Below, in pieces: positions 8,153 through 15,690 of a DNA stretch of 64,000 nucleotides. A program made the position numbers and the translations under genes. The notes below the pieces were generated by a model. That model saw only the letters and a program-made list of their open reading frames with translations, was not told the DNA's origin and did not search any database. Position 1 is the stretch's first letter, and each line of letters starts with the position of its first letter. Location of the stretch: IMG/VR virus record IMGVR_UViG_3300008113_004623, positions 1-64,000 of that record; one strand, given 5' to 3'. This DNA is from a virus.

Positions 8153-8182
8153 TTGGCGATTACAGATATTCTATTATATTTG
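8153..8182 (+). promoter_or_regulatory. Full Bacteroidota-type promoter driving a short transcript
   Basis: TTG at 8153-8155, 19 bases, then TATATTTG at 8175-8182. Only about 65 bases downstream lies a strong intrinsic terminator (8223-8254) with no open reading frame between. It therefore either drives a small RNA or is an attenuated promoter. Confidence 0.7.
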
Positions 8183-8187
8183 TATCA

Positions 8188-8254
8188 CCATTCAACCTTC
8201 TGTTTTCGTTCTTTATTACCGCAAAAAGGCAGCACCCCCTAGTGCTGCTTTTTT
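8188..8254 (+). ncRNA. Candidate small RNA, about 65 nt
   Basis: The interval from the predicted start of transcription after TATATTTG (8175-8182) to the end of the terminator T-run would give an RNA of about 65-70 bases. It has a pyrimidine-rich 5' half and a terminator hairpin at the 3' end. It contains no start codon with a useful frame. This is inference from promoter-terminator spacing; no known RNA family is recognised. Confidence 0.4.
8223..8254 (+). terminator. Intrinsic terminator
   Basis: GCAGCAC (8229-8235) pairs perfectly with GTGCTGC (8242-8248) around a CCCCTA loop, preceded by five A and followed by six T. This is a textbook rho-independent terminator, and the flanking A and T runs could make it partly bidirectional. 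Confidence 0.9.
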
Positions 8255-8272
8255 GTTTGTATACGAGTCTAC

Positions 8273-8302
8273 TTGACTTTATTTATAAATTAACTATTTT
8301 TG
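8273..8302 (+). promoter_or_regulatory. Full Bacteroidota-type promoter for the second fibre operon
   Basis: TTG (8273-8275) in the context acTTGact, 19 bases, then TATTTTTG (8295-8302). The ATG at 8325 follows after 22 bases. It probably drives 8325-13592. Confidence 0.75.
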
Positions 8303-8324
8303 TGAACAACCGATATTCTGTTAC

Positions 8325-8672
8325 ATGAGGGACATGAGATTTAGACCAGAGTTCATGGGCAACGGACACGCTGGCCAGGTCAAAGATCTTATTGTTAAAG
8401 GTCGCAGTAGAGTTACTCATTTAAACTTAATAGATTACAATGCGTTGAAATTTATGCAGGGTTCTATTGAGGGTATTTCTATTGACGGCAATCTTGCAAC
8501 AGTACAGGATGCTATTGGAGAGTTCCAGACTACTTTAGTGATTGACCAGCGTCTAGCTAGTTTTGACCTGAAGTTCTTTGATAAATACTCTACAGTATCT
8601 TACTTGTTGTATGACGACCTTGGAGAGCCTGGTTATCTACTAACAGAATTAGGAGAAAGACTTATCGTTTAA
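8325..8672 (+). CDS. Hypothetical protein, 115 aa
   Basis: I do not recognise this protein. It has alternating strands (KDLIVKGRSRVTHLNLI, GNLATVQDAIGEF) and no membrane segment. It opens the operon that continues with a DNPHGVT-type fibre starting two bases after its stop. Two in-frame ATGs (8325 and 8334) are possible; the first is used here because it matches the spacing to the promoter. A tail-tip or fibre-attachment role is inferred from position. Confidence 0.6.
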   Translation: MRDMRFRPEFMGNGHAGQVKDLIVKGRSRVTHLNLIDYNALKFMQGSIEGISIDGNLATVQDAIGEFQTTLVIDQRLASFDLKFFDKYSTVSYLLYDDLGEPGYLLTELGERLIV

Positions 8673-8673
8673 G

Positions 8674-9981
8674 ATGGCAACAGTATTAGAAAGAAGAACC
8701 TCGCAACTACCCATACTAACTAGTCTTAGTGCGGTAGATTATATTGTCATTCTTAAACAGGGAGTGACAGGTCTTGCTTCTGTAAGCGAGGTAACTGCTG
8801 CTTCTTTTTCTGGAAAAACAACCGACCAACTAACTGAAGGATCTAACAATCTTTATTTTACGTCAGGTAGAGTTGTTCAAGAAATTCTAAACACGTTAGT
8901 AGCAGGTACAAATGTTTCCTTTAATTATAATTTAGGCACAAACAAAATTACAATTAACTCTACGGGAAACGTAATCAGCGTAAATAATAAGTCAGGTGCC
9001 GTTAGTTTAAACACAGATGACATAAGTGAAGGCTCGACCAATCGTTATTTTTCAGATGAAAGAGTAGACGACAGAGTTGCTGGTTTACTTCAGGCAGGAT
9101 CTAACGTATCTATAGTTTACGACGATAATCTTAACAGGATTGTAATTAGTAGTGTGGGTAACGTACAGAGCGTTAACGGAGCCGTAGGAAACGTTGTTTT
9201 AACTTCAGATAATATAAACGAGGGGACCTCGAATCTTTACTTTACAACAACTCGAGCTAACCAGTGGTTTACAAGCCAGACTACTACAAGTTTAGCAGAG
9301 GGCAATAATCTTTATTTTACACAAGCTAGAGCAGTTGCTTCTGTTTTAACAGGTTTAACTAGTCAATCAAACGTTCAGATTACTGCAACGGACTCTATTT
9401 TAGTTGCGTTTGGTAAACTCCAAACCCAACACACAACTCTTCTTAACTCTACAAACGCTCATACAGCACGCACAGACAATCCTCACGGAGTAACTAAAGC
9501 ACAAGTAGGATTAGATAACGTTCCAAACGTTAATACGACAAACGCAGATAACATTACAAGTGGGACTCTAGCAGATGCGCGACTTTCTGCTAACGTAACT
9601 CAACAAGGAAACACGTTTAACGTAGCAAATAAATTAGTTAGATTAGACGCTCTAGGAAAACTTCCTGCAATAGATGGATCTCAACTTACGGGCTTGGTTT
9701 CTCAAATTGCTAACCTATCGGATGTTCAGCTTACCTCACTAGCTCCTGGAGAAAGTTTAGTTTACAACGGAACCAAGTGGACTAACCAAATTACCACAGC
9801 AGATGTACGCCACGACTACGTAGGTGTCTACTCTTATTGTGGAAAGGCTCCTCAGTTAAGTTCTGAAAGTGCTGCTGTTTGGAAAATTAAAAGAATCCAA
9901 GTTTTAGCAGACGGAAACGTACTTATTACCCAAGCAAACAATGTGACCTGGACAGGTCGCCTAACCCATACATATTCATAA
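8674..9981 (+). CDS. Tail fibre with EGxxNxYFT and DNPHGVT repeats
   Basis: This 435-residue fibre has a short N-terminal attachment region (residues 1-45, LPILTSLSAVDYIVILKQ). Four shaft repeats of the type TDxIxEGSTNxYFTxxRV follow, around residues 50-70, 110-130, 168-185 and 200-220. Next comes the hallmark HTARTDNPHGVTKAQVGLDN near residues 265-285, found in many phage tail fibres. Residues 300-345 continue as LSANVTQQGNTFNVANKLVR and LDALGKLPAIDGSQL. The short C-terminal domain is not recognised. It probably forms a thin trimeric fibre that binds a host surface structure. Confidence 0.85.
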   Translation: MATVLERRTSQLPILTSLSAVDYIVILKQGVTGLASVSEVTAASFSGKTTDQLTEGSNNLYFTSGRVVQEILNTLVAGTNVSFNYNLGTNKITINSTGNVISVNNKSGAVSLNTDDISEGSTNRYFSDERVDDRVAGLLQAGSNVSIVYDDNLNRIVISSVGNVQSVNGAVGNVVLTSDNINEGTSNLYFTTTRANQWFTSQTTTSLAEGNNLYFTQARAVASVLTGLTSQSNVQITATDSILVAFGKLQTQHTTLLNSTNAHTARTDNPHGVTKAQVGLDNVPNVNTTNADNITSGTLADARLSANVTQQGNTFNVANKLVRLDALGKLPAIDGSQLTGLVSQIANLSDVQLTSLAPGESLVYNGTKWTNQITTADVRHDYVGVYSYCGKAPQLSSESAAVWKIKRIQVLADGNVLITQANNVTWTGRLTHTYS

Positions 9982-9985
9982 AATT

Positions 9986-10282
9986 ATGCCTATACAATCA
10001 ACACAACCAACCATTGTAGACGGAGTAGAATATCCCCTTCTCCTTGTTAACTTAGCTATATCTCCTGTAGTACACGAAGGCGGTATTATTGGAGCATCTG
10101 TAGCTATGCGTTTAACTCCGTATAGAGAAGTAGGAGGAGCTATTGAGCAACTACCAGACCACGCAAAAGCCGTTTCATATTTTGACGTATTCAAAGAAGC
10201 TGAGACTGATCCTGAGATTGCTTCTGCAATTGAGAAGATCATGACTGGTCTTCAAGAATTTATTACAGATAAAGGATTGTAA
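9986..10282 (+). CDS. Small fibre-accessory protein, 98 aa
   Basis: The first half is beta-rich (GVEYPLLLVNLAISPVVHEG, IIGASVAMRLTPY). The second half is helical (DPEIASAIEKIMTGLQEFI). It lies between a fibre gene and the discoidin-domain fibre genes with very short spacers (4 and 2 bases), so it is surely co-transcribed with them. No catalytic motif is visible. I infer a connector or assembly factor for the adjacent fibres; function unknown. Confidence 0.6.
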   Translation: MPIQSTQPTIVDGVEYPLLLVNLAISPVVHEGGIIGASVAMRLTPYREVGGAIEQLPDHAKAVSYFDVFKEAETDPEIASAIEKIMTGLQEFITDKGL

Positions 10283-10284
10283 GT

Positions 10285-11016
10285 ATGGCATTAAGGGTAG
10301 CACTAGCATCAGGAAATTGGTCAAATCCAGCAATATGGAATAACGGTGTTTTACCTGTTGCTGGTGATGTGGTTGCATCAAACGGATTTACTGTCACGAT
10401 TGATCAGAACATTACTGTAGATACGCTAACTAATACTGTACAAACTCCTGTTATTATTACCCCTGCAATGACTTCGAATACTGCACCAAGTGGTATTGTT
10501 ACTGCAAGCGGTGTTTTTGGTGGAGGATTTGAAGCTTGGCGTGCATTTGATAGGGTTTTTAATAACTGGTTAAGTGCAGGTCCTACGGGTTGGGTAGCAT
10601 ATGAATTTACAAGTCCTAAAATTGTACAGATTTATCAAATGGTTCCTCCTACAAACAATGCTCCAGGGTCTGTTCCAAGAAACTGGACGTTTGAAGCATG
10701 GGACGGAACGACTTGGGTAGTTTTAGATACGGTCACTGGCAATTCAGGCACGGCAACTGTGACAAGAACAACGACCAATACTACAGCGTATATAAGATAC
10801 AGAATTAATATTACATTAAACAACGGAGACTTAGCTTACACTGGTGTGACTGAGTTGCGTATGTATGAAGCTAATGACTACACGATAAATTCAGTAGCAG
10901 GGGGTGGATTTATTTTAAATAGTGGATATACGGTTAATGCGAATTTAACGGGAGGTGCTGTAGATTTGCTTACTTATACTAACATTAAATATTACAGGCG
11001 ACATTGTAAACAATAA
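10285..11016 (+). CDS. Discoidin-like receptor-binding protein, N-terminal part (frameshifted)
   Basis: Residues 1-45 match a G8-like opening: GNW, then W-N-x-G-x-LP-x-x-GD, and a VTID strand. Residues 60-200 look like an F5/8 type C (discoidin) sugar-binding domain: AWRAFD, WVAYEF, PRNWTFEAWDGTTWVVLD, YIRYRINIT, then a closing ELRMYE strand. A beta-helix then starts, but the frame ends at TAA (11014-11016). The +1 frame over 10979-11023 reads LTLNITGDIVNNNAG and runs straight into 11024-11908. The intact neighbour at 11910-13592 has the full architecture, so this is the front half of a broken gene. Confidence 0.8.
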   Translation: MALRVALASGNWSNPAIWNNGVLPVAGDVVASNGFTVTIDQNITVDTLTNTVQTPVIITPAMTSNTAPSGIVTASGVFGGGFEAWRAFDRVFNNWLSAGPTGWVAYEFTSPKIVQIYQMVPPTNNAPGSVPRNWTFEAWDGTTWVVLDTVTGNSGTATVTRTTTNTTAYIRYRINITLNNGDLAYTGVTELRMYEANDYTINSVAGGGFILNSGYTVNANLTGGAVDLLTYTNIKYYRRHCKQ

Positions 11017-11023
11017 TGCAGGC

Positions 11024-11908
11024 ATGGTCGTTAGGATTGCGAATACAGGAACTTTGAATATTATCGGGAATGTATATAATACAACTGCTAGTTATGGAAA
11101 CTGTTTAAATATTATTGCCAATGCTACTGTAAATATTACAGGTAATATTTTTACATCAGGCGTTTCAGTTTTTTCGAATCAAACATTAATTGCTGTTAGT
11201 GCTGCTTCCACGCTTAATATTGTTGGAAATGTAACACATATTTCTAGTAACAGCACTAGTTCTTCATGTATAGCCATAACTGCTTCAGCAACGATTAGAA
11301 TAACAGGCGTGGTTACTGGCGGTGATTTTAGTTCTTCTTGTAATGCTGTATCGACTAATGCAGCGTGTTTGTTAAATATCGTTGGAAGTATTATATCAAG
11401 ACCACCACCAAATGGAATAGGTCCAGCAGTAGTGTCTACTAATAGTAGTGCTATTAATTTGTTTTCAGGACCTTTTATTTGTAATAACTACGGCTTTGTT
11501 CCTTTTCAGTGCATCCGTATGCATTTAATACCGAACGTTACATCATACTTTGAATTCAGAGACGAGACCACAAATGGTGCGGTGTCTCCAGGAGCAATAG
11601 CACCCGCTGCAAGACTTGTTTCTCCTGGCGGAGCAGTAGACGCTCCAATTCCAGCCAATGTTCGCTCAGGCATTAGTTATGCCTCTGGAACTTTATTAGG
11701 AACAATGGCAGTACCTTCTCCATCAAACGTAGCCAACAATGTGCCTGTAGATAATACAGTAGGAACTGCAATACTAGATCCTAATGCAATTTGGTCTGTT
11801 CCTTTAGCATCTATCAATACTCTAAACAGTATAGGTCGAAGAGTTAAAAACGCTGCTACAGTAGAAACTACTGGAGCACAAATAGAAAGTATATTAAATA
11901 GTTTATAA
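11024..11908 (+). CDS. Discoidin-like receptor-binding protein, C-terminal part
   Basis: This is the downstream half of the gene that starts at 10285. It carries a right-handed beta-helix-like series (TGTLNIIGNV, ATVNITGNIF, STLNIVGNV, CLLNIVGSII). A conserved neck (FEFRDETTNGAV-SPG) follows. The C-terminal segment has the NTVGTAILDPNAIW and NSIGRRVKN-type signature that also closes the paralogue. The ATG at 11024 is internal in the presumed intact protein. Each rung matches the intact paralogue in order, so this is a fragment rather than an independent gene. If translated alone it would lack the sugar-binding head. Confidence 0.75.
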   Translation: MVVRIANTGTLNIIGNVYNTTASYGNCLNIIANATVNITGNIFTSGVSVFSNQTLIAVSAASTLNIVGNVTHISSNSTSSSCIAITASATIRITGVVTGGDFSSSCNAVSTNAACLLNIVGSIISRPPPNGIGPAVVSTNSSAINLFSGPFICNNYGFVPFQCIRMHLIPNVTSYFEFRDETTNGAVSPGAIAPAARLVSPGGAVDAPIPANVRSGISYASGTLLGTMAVPSPSNVANNVPVDNTVGTAILDPNAIWSVPLASINTLNSIGRRVKNAATVETTGAQIESILNSL

Positions 11909-11909
11909 T

Positions 11910-13592
11910 ATGGGATTAAGACTTGCTGTAGCTAATGGAAACTGGTCACTGGCTTCAACTTGGAACGGGGGTGTATTACCTCAACCTGGCGATGTGGTAG
12001 CATCTAATGGTTTTACAGTAACAATTGACCAAAATATTAACGTTGATTCGTTGACTAATGCTGTGACCAACCCTGTTAGTGCAGTTCCAACAATGACTGG
12101 GTACACAACTCCATCTGGTATAGTAACATCTAGTGGAGAATATAACACAGGTTCTTTAGCTTGGTATGCGTTTGATAACAATGGTGGTACTGCTTGGAGA
12201 ACTTCATTACCTCAAGTTGGATGGGTTGCTTATGAATTTACATCCTTAAAAACTATTACAACTTATGTAGTGTCAGGAGATGCTAGTTATGCTCCTAAAA
12301 ATTTTACATTTGAAGGATGGAACGGGTCATCGTGGATTGTTCTCGATACAGTAACAAATAATACATCTGGTACTATTACAAGATCTATTGCTAGTCCTGG
12401 CAGTTATATTAAGTATCGATTAAATGTTACAACAAATATTAGTGGAGGTGTTTTTACTGTAGTAGGTTCTTTAATATTATACGAAGGTGCAGACAGTACA
12501 GTAGCATCAGTAGCAGGAGGTGGGTTTGTGCTTAACTCAGGTGTGACTGTTACGTGTACTACTACTAGTACTATAACTAGTGTAGGAACAACTCTTATAA
12601 CGTATTCAGGATCAGGTACTTCGACACTAAATGCAAATTTAATTGGAGGTAATAATTTTAACTTACCGTGCGTTACATTTAGTGGTACAGGTACTTTAAA
12701 TATAACTGGATATGCTCTTGTAACTAATAGTTCGGATGGTTGCCCAACGATATTGCACTCAAGTACTGGGACGTTAAATTTTGTAGGAAGTATAACTACC
12801 AATTCTAGAAGTGGTAGTTCTGGCATAATTATTAGCGGTGCAGGTACTTTAAATTATACTGGAGACGTTTACTCAGGAACTTCAAGTACAGGTTCTGTAG
12901 GAATTAGAGTAAATGGTACTGCTGCTGTTGTTAATATGACTGGTAATTTAATTTGGCAGTCATCGGGAAGCACTTTTTCTAGTCCATTAGTTAGTTTAGT
13001 TTCTAACAGTTTTAATTTAACTGGAAATGTATTTGGAGGTTTTAATAATGGAATACAATCTTCTTCTAATTCTTACTTAAAAGTAATAGGTACAATTACT
13101 GCAGGTATTAGTGCTGCAGCTATTAGCTCAACTAGTAGCGGTGCTATTAATATTTTTACAGGACCTTTTATTTCACACCCAACAGGAATACAACCACTGT
13201 ATGTAGCCCGCATGCACTATCAACGAACCCTTGGTTCTTACTACGAGTTTAGAGATAACTCCACCAATGGTGCATTACCACCAGCAGCAAATGCCCCTAC
13301 AACCAGACTAAACTCTCCAGAAGTAGGATCTGATTTACCAGCAGTTGCAAATGTACGTTTTGGAACAACTTATGGTTATGGAAGTCTAACAGGAACTTTG
13401 CGTATGCCTCACCCTAACCAAGTAACCTATGGAGTAGCAGTAGATAATACTTTTGGAACAGCCGTACTTACAGCAGCATCTGTGTGGGATTACTTAGTAG
13501 ATAACATCACTACAGCAAACAGTATAGGATTGCGTTTAAAGAACGTATCTACTCCACAAACAGTTGGTTCACAACTTGCTTCTTTACTGTAA
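11910..13592 (+). CDS. Discoidin-like receptor-binding protein (intact paralogue)
   Basis: This 560-residue protein is a tandem paralogue of the broken 10285-11908 gene and shows the intact architecture. It has a G8-like N-terminus (residues 1-45), a discoidin-like sugar-binding domain (about 65-195; WVAYEFTS, PKNFTFEGWNGSSWIVLD), and a beta-helix of TGTLNxTGxV rungs (about 235-400). A neck (YYEFRDNSTNGALPPA) and a C-terminal domain (about 500-560) with VWDYLVDNITTANSIGLR follow. It likely forms trimers that bind host glycans. Start codons of the two paralogues lie one base after the preceding stop, so they are one operon. Having two copies suggests a dual-receptor or diversifying system. Confidence 0.8.
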   Translation: MGLRLAVANGNWSLASTWNGGVLPQPGDVVASNGFTVTIDQNINVDSLTNAVTNPVSAVPTMTGYTTPSGIVTSSGEYNTGSLAWYAFDNNGGTAWRTSLPQVGWVAYEFTSLKTITTYVVSGDASYAPKNFTFEGWNGSSWIVLDTVTNNTSGTITRSIASPGSYIKYRLNVTTNISGGVFTVVGSLILYEGADSTVASVAGGGFVLNSGVTVTCTTTSTITSVGTTLITYSGSGTSTLNANLIGGNNFNLPCVTFSGTGTLNITGYALVTNSSDGCPTILHSSTGTLNFVGSITTNSRSGSSGIIISGAGTLNYTGDVYSGTSSTGSVGIRVNGTAAVVNMTGNLIWQSSGSTFSSPLVSLVSNSFNLTGNVFGGFNNGIQSSSNSYLKVIGTITAGISAAAISSTSSGAINIFTGPFISHPTGIQPLYVARMHYQRTLGSYYEFRDNSTNGALPPAANAPTTRLNSPEVGSDLPAVANVRFGTTYGYGSLTGTLRMPHPNQVTYGVAVDNTFGTAVLTAASVWDYLVDNITTANSIGLRLKNVSTPQTVGSQLASLL

Positions 13593-13604
13593 GTTACACC
13601 TTAC

Positions 13605-13634
13605 TTGACTTATTTTTTTAAAACTTTATATTTG
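13605..13634 (+). promoter_or_regulatory. Full Bacteroidota-type promoter for the lysis cassette
   Basis: TTG (13605-13607; acTTGact), 19 bases, then TATATTTG (13627-13634), 22 bases before the ATG at 13657. A short GTAAG/CTTAC hairpin (13589-13604) with a following T-run ends the preceding gene and abuts the -33 box. Confidence 0.75.
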
Positions 13635-13656
13635 TTAACAATCAAAGTTAACATTT

Positions 13657-13962
13657 ATGAAATTATTAAATTCTATCGGAAAAGCATTTTCCAGCTTCTT
13701 CAGTTGGGTTAAAGCTTTCTTGGCAGATGCTGATGGGGAGGCTTCATCTAAAAGATTAAGCATGCTCTTTCTGGTTGCTTGTCTTGGATTTGGTTTTGTG
13801 GCTAGTGCTCTTACTCACGAAAGCATTCAGCCATCTGAGCACCTCACTGATGCGGTGGTTACAGTCATTCTTTTCTTAGCTGGTTTTACCAACGTAGACC
13901 GTGCTATTAAAGCATTTGGAGCTAAGAAAAACGACTCATCTTCAACTTCTGAAACTCTTTAA
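13657..13962 (+). CDS. Putative holin
   Basis: The 101-residue protein has an amphipathic N-terminus (SIGKAFSSFFSWVKAFLADA) and two predicted membrane helices, about residues 35-53 (MLFLVACLGFGFVASAL) and 69-84 (AVVTVILFLAGF). A charged, serine-rich tail follows. Size and topology match class II or III holins, which time lysis by forming inner-membrane lesions. It is the first gene after its own promoter and is followed within 650 bases by a wall-hydrolase candidate and a spanin-like protein. Another small membrane protein role cannot be excluded. Confidence 0.6.
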   Translation: MKLLNSIGKAFSSFFSWVKAFLADADGEASSKRLSMLFLVACLGFGFVASALTHESIQPSEHLTDAVVTVILFLAGFTNVDRAIKAFGAKKNDSSSTSETL

Positions 13963-13964
13963 TT

Positions 13965-14204
13965 ATGGAAGGAACTATTGGACAAATCTTATTGTTTGCG
14001 GGATACAGAGTACCTATGTACTGGTTCTTGTGTGATGGTCGCTTATTGCCTATCCATGATTACCCTGCACTTTTTTCTATCCTTGGTACCAAGTATGGAG
14101 GAGACGGAGTACACAATTTTGCACTACCTAATTTAAAAGACGCTCAAGTAGAAGGTATTCATTATATTATCTGCTACGCAGGAGAATATCCTATGTTTGA
14201 TTAA
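13965..14204 (+). CDS. Tail-collar-domain protein, 79 aa
   Basis: The protein is almost exactly one phage tail collar domain. It has GTIGQILLFAG at the start, then WFLCDGRLLPIHDYPALFSI, the GTKYGGDGVHNFALPNLKD motif and a short C-terminus. The domain caps short fibres in T4-like phages and occurs in microcystin-dependent proteins. Here it is standalone and placed between the holin and the lysin. It is probably a minor tail or fibre component that happens to share the late lysis transcript. Confidence 0.8.
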   Translation: MEGTIGQILLFAGYRVPMYWFLCDGRLLPIHDYPALFSILGTKYGGDGVHNFALPNLKDAQVEGIHYIICYAGEYPMFD

Positions 14205-14214
14205 TTTTACAATT

Positions 14215-14889
14215 ATGAATTACACTTTAGAACAAATAAAACAAGTTGTCCTAGATAAGGGCTATACTTGGTTTAACGACGACGAAAACAAAAGCTACGA
14301 TGTAAACATCATCGGAGTACGTAACTCTGCTACAGGAAGCGAAGTAACCAACTTATTTGATGACACTCTTACTTTGGCGTACAAAGAATATGGTGTATGG
14401 AAATTCCACCAATGGCAAGCCACTACAGAACCTGGTAAAAAAGGTATGCTTCAAGGCAAAGCTGTGGGCGGAGTTGCGTTTTTGGTTCCTGGACAGTATC
14501 GCAGATCTCACGCAATTGGATTACACCAAGGCAAATACGAGGCTTTACGTCAAGTAGGAAACCTTAAATTGTATAGAGACGGCAACAAAGACCTTGAGTT
14601 CGACAAAGACAAAATTACCGAGTGTTCTAACTGTGGAGTAAATATCCATATGGCAGGAGCAGACTCTACCTTTGTTGAGAACTGGTCTGAGGGATGTCAA
14701 GTGTTCAAGCGTCAAAAAGACTTCTTGCAGTTTATAGACATTATCAAGAAAGCTCGCCTAGTGCACGGCAACTTGTTCTCTTATACCTTACTAGAATCGT
14801 CTGATATCTTCCCTGAGCACAAAGCAGTAGGAGAGAAGAAGGATGAGGCACGTAAGGCGGCCAAGAAACCTGTAGCCAAAAAGAAGTGA
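14215..14889 (+). CDS. Putative endolysin, L,D-transpeptidase-like
   Basis: The start at 14215 is chosen because an in-frame ATG at 14197 lies inside the preceding gene. The 224-residue protein has a catalytic-looking block: GVNIHMAG with His145, then NWSEGCQVF with Ser158 and Cys161. The H-x12-S-x-G-C spacing resembles the YkuD active site (H-x14-17-S/T-HGC), a family that cuts or forges peptidoglycan cross-links using the cysteine. Upstream, TTEPGKKGMLQGKAVGG and VPGQYRRSHAIGLHQGKY are conserved-looking loops. The C-terminus is a lysine/alanine-rich basic tail. No signal peptide is seen, so export would rely on the holin. Hydrolase class is inferred. Confidence 0.55.
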   Translation: MNYTLEQIKQVVLDKGYTWFNDDENKSYDVNIIGVRNSATGSEVTNLFDDTLTLAYKEYGVWKFHQWQATTEPGKKGMLQGKAVGGVAFLVPGQYRRSHAIGLHQGKYEALRQVGNLKLYRDGNKDLEFDKDKITECSNCGVNIHMAGADSTFVENWSEGCQVFKRQKDFLQFIDIIKKARLVHGNLFSYTLLESSDIFPEHKAVGEKKDEARKAAKKPVAKKK

Positions 14890-14957
14890 TGGGGTCGTAA
14901 TACTTTTCATTGCTTTTTATTTTCAATTAGCCTATATAGGAAATCGCATTTATAAAA

Positions 14958-15263
14958 ATGGAAGAATTAAACGAAGATCTAAAATTCAAAATAAGCGTTA
15001 AGACACTTGCAGCTATTGTTGCAGGTGTTGCTACGCTTATCGGTGCTTGGTACGCATTTGATGCAAGCATTGATGCACGCATAGAAGAGAAAGTAAATGC
15101 TATGAAGCCAGGAAAAGGGTTCTACCAAGTAGATCCTTCCGATCCTGCTGCAAAAGAAACATGGCCTCCTTCTCGCCAAGAGTATCAAATGAAAGATGAA
15201 CTTGCTCGCCAAATGCTAGACCGACACGAAGAACGTATTAAAAGACTAGAAGATAAACAATAA
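14958..15263 (+). CDS. Spanin-like inner-membrane protein, 101 aa
   Basis: A single predicted membrane helix lies at about residues 14-33 (VKTLAAIVAGVATLIGAWYA). It is followed by a charged periplasmic segment ending in a heptad-like helix (ELARQMLDRHEERIKRLEDK). This N-in topology with a coiled coil matches an inner-membrane spanin or a Bacteroidota lysis accessory. It lies between the lysin candidate and the thioredoxin-like protein. No lipobox-bearing outer-membrane partner is recognised. Confidence 0.5.
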   Translation: MEELNEDLKFKISVKTLAAIVAGVATLIGAWYAFDASIDARIEEKVNAMKPGKGFYQVDPSDPAAKETWPPSRQEYQMKDELARQMLDRHEERIKRLEDKQ

Positions 15264-15267
15264 AATC

Positions 15268-15633
15268 ATGAAAACAATCTTAGGAATCTTTTCTCTATTT
15301 ATTGTAGCCATTGGGGCTGCAATCTTTACTACGGACAGTGCTCAGCCTGCTCCGTTTAACCCAGCGGCATCTAAATATGTGTTAGTACAGTTTAATGCTA
15401 GTTGGCACAGTTCTCCTAACGTAACTGGATTTGAAACAATCAAGTGGTGCGCTTATCAAGAAGTAGACATAGCTAAGAACCCCTTAGCAAAGTCCAAGCA
15501 TAAGATCCTCACCCTCCCCACTGTAATCTTTTTTAAAGACGGTGTAGAAGTAAAACGTTGGGAAGCTGGAATTGGAATGAAAGCATCATTTACAGCTCAA
15601 CAGATTGGTGCAGAAATTCAGCGTTTAAAATAA
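15268..15633 (+). CDS. Membrane-anchored thioredoxin-like protein lacking CxxC
   Basis: Residues 1-25 form a signal anchor (TILGIFSLFIVAIGAAIF). The rest follows the thioredoxin pattern: strand YVLVQFNASW where thioredoxins have the active-site approach, then a helix, strand QEVDIAKN, the cis-proline strand TLPTVIFFKDGVEVKRW, and a final helix. At the active-site position the sequence is WHSSPN instead of WCxxC, so it cannot do normal disulfide exchange. One cysteine remains (KWCAY). It is the last gene before a strong terminator. A structural or binding role at the membrane during lysis is inferred. Confidence 0.6.
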   Translation: MKTILGIFSLFIVAIGAAIFTTDSAQPAPFNPAASKYVLVQFNASWHSSPNVTGFETIKWCAYQEVDIAKNPLAKSKHKILTLPTVIFFKDGVEVKRWEAGIGMKASFTAQQIGAEIQRLK

Positions 15634-15654
15634 GGTAGTTTCCAAATATAGAAG

Positions 15655-15690
15655 TACCCTAGGCAAACAAGTTTTGCCAGGGTATTTTTA
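15655..15690 (+). terminator. Intrinsic terminator of the lysis cassette
   Basis: TACCCT-A-GGCAAA pairs with TTTGCC-A-GGGTA around a short loop and is followed by TTTTTATTTA. The stem is about 11-12 bp with one internal A-A mismatch. It ends the 13657-15633 transcription unit. Confidence 0.85.
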
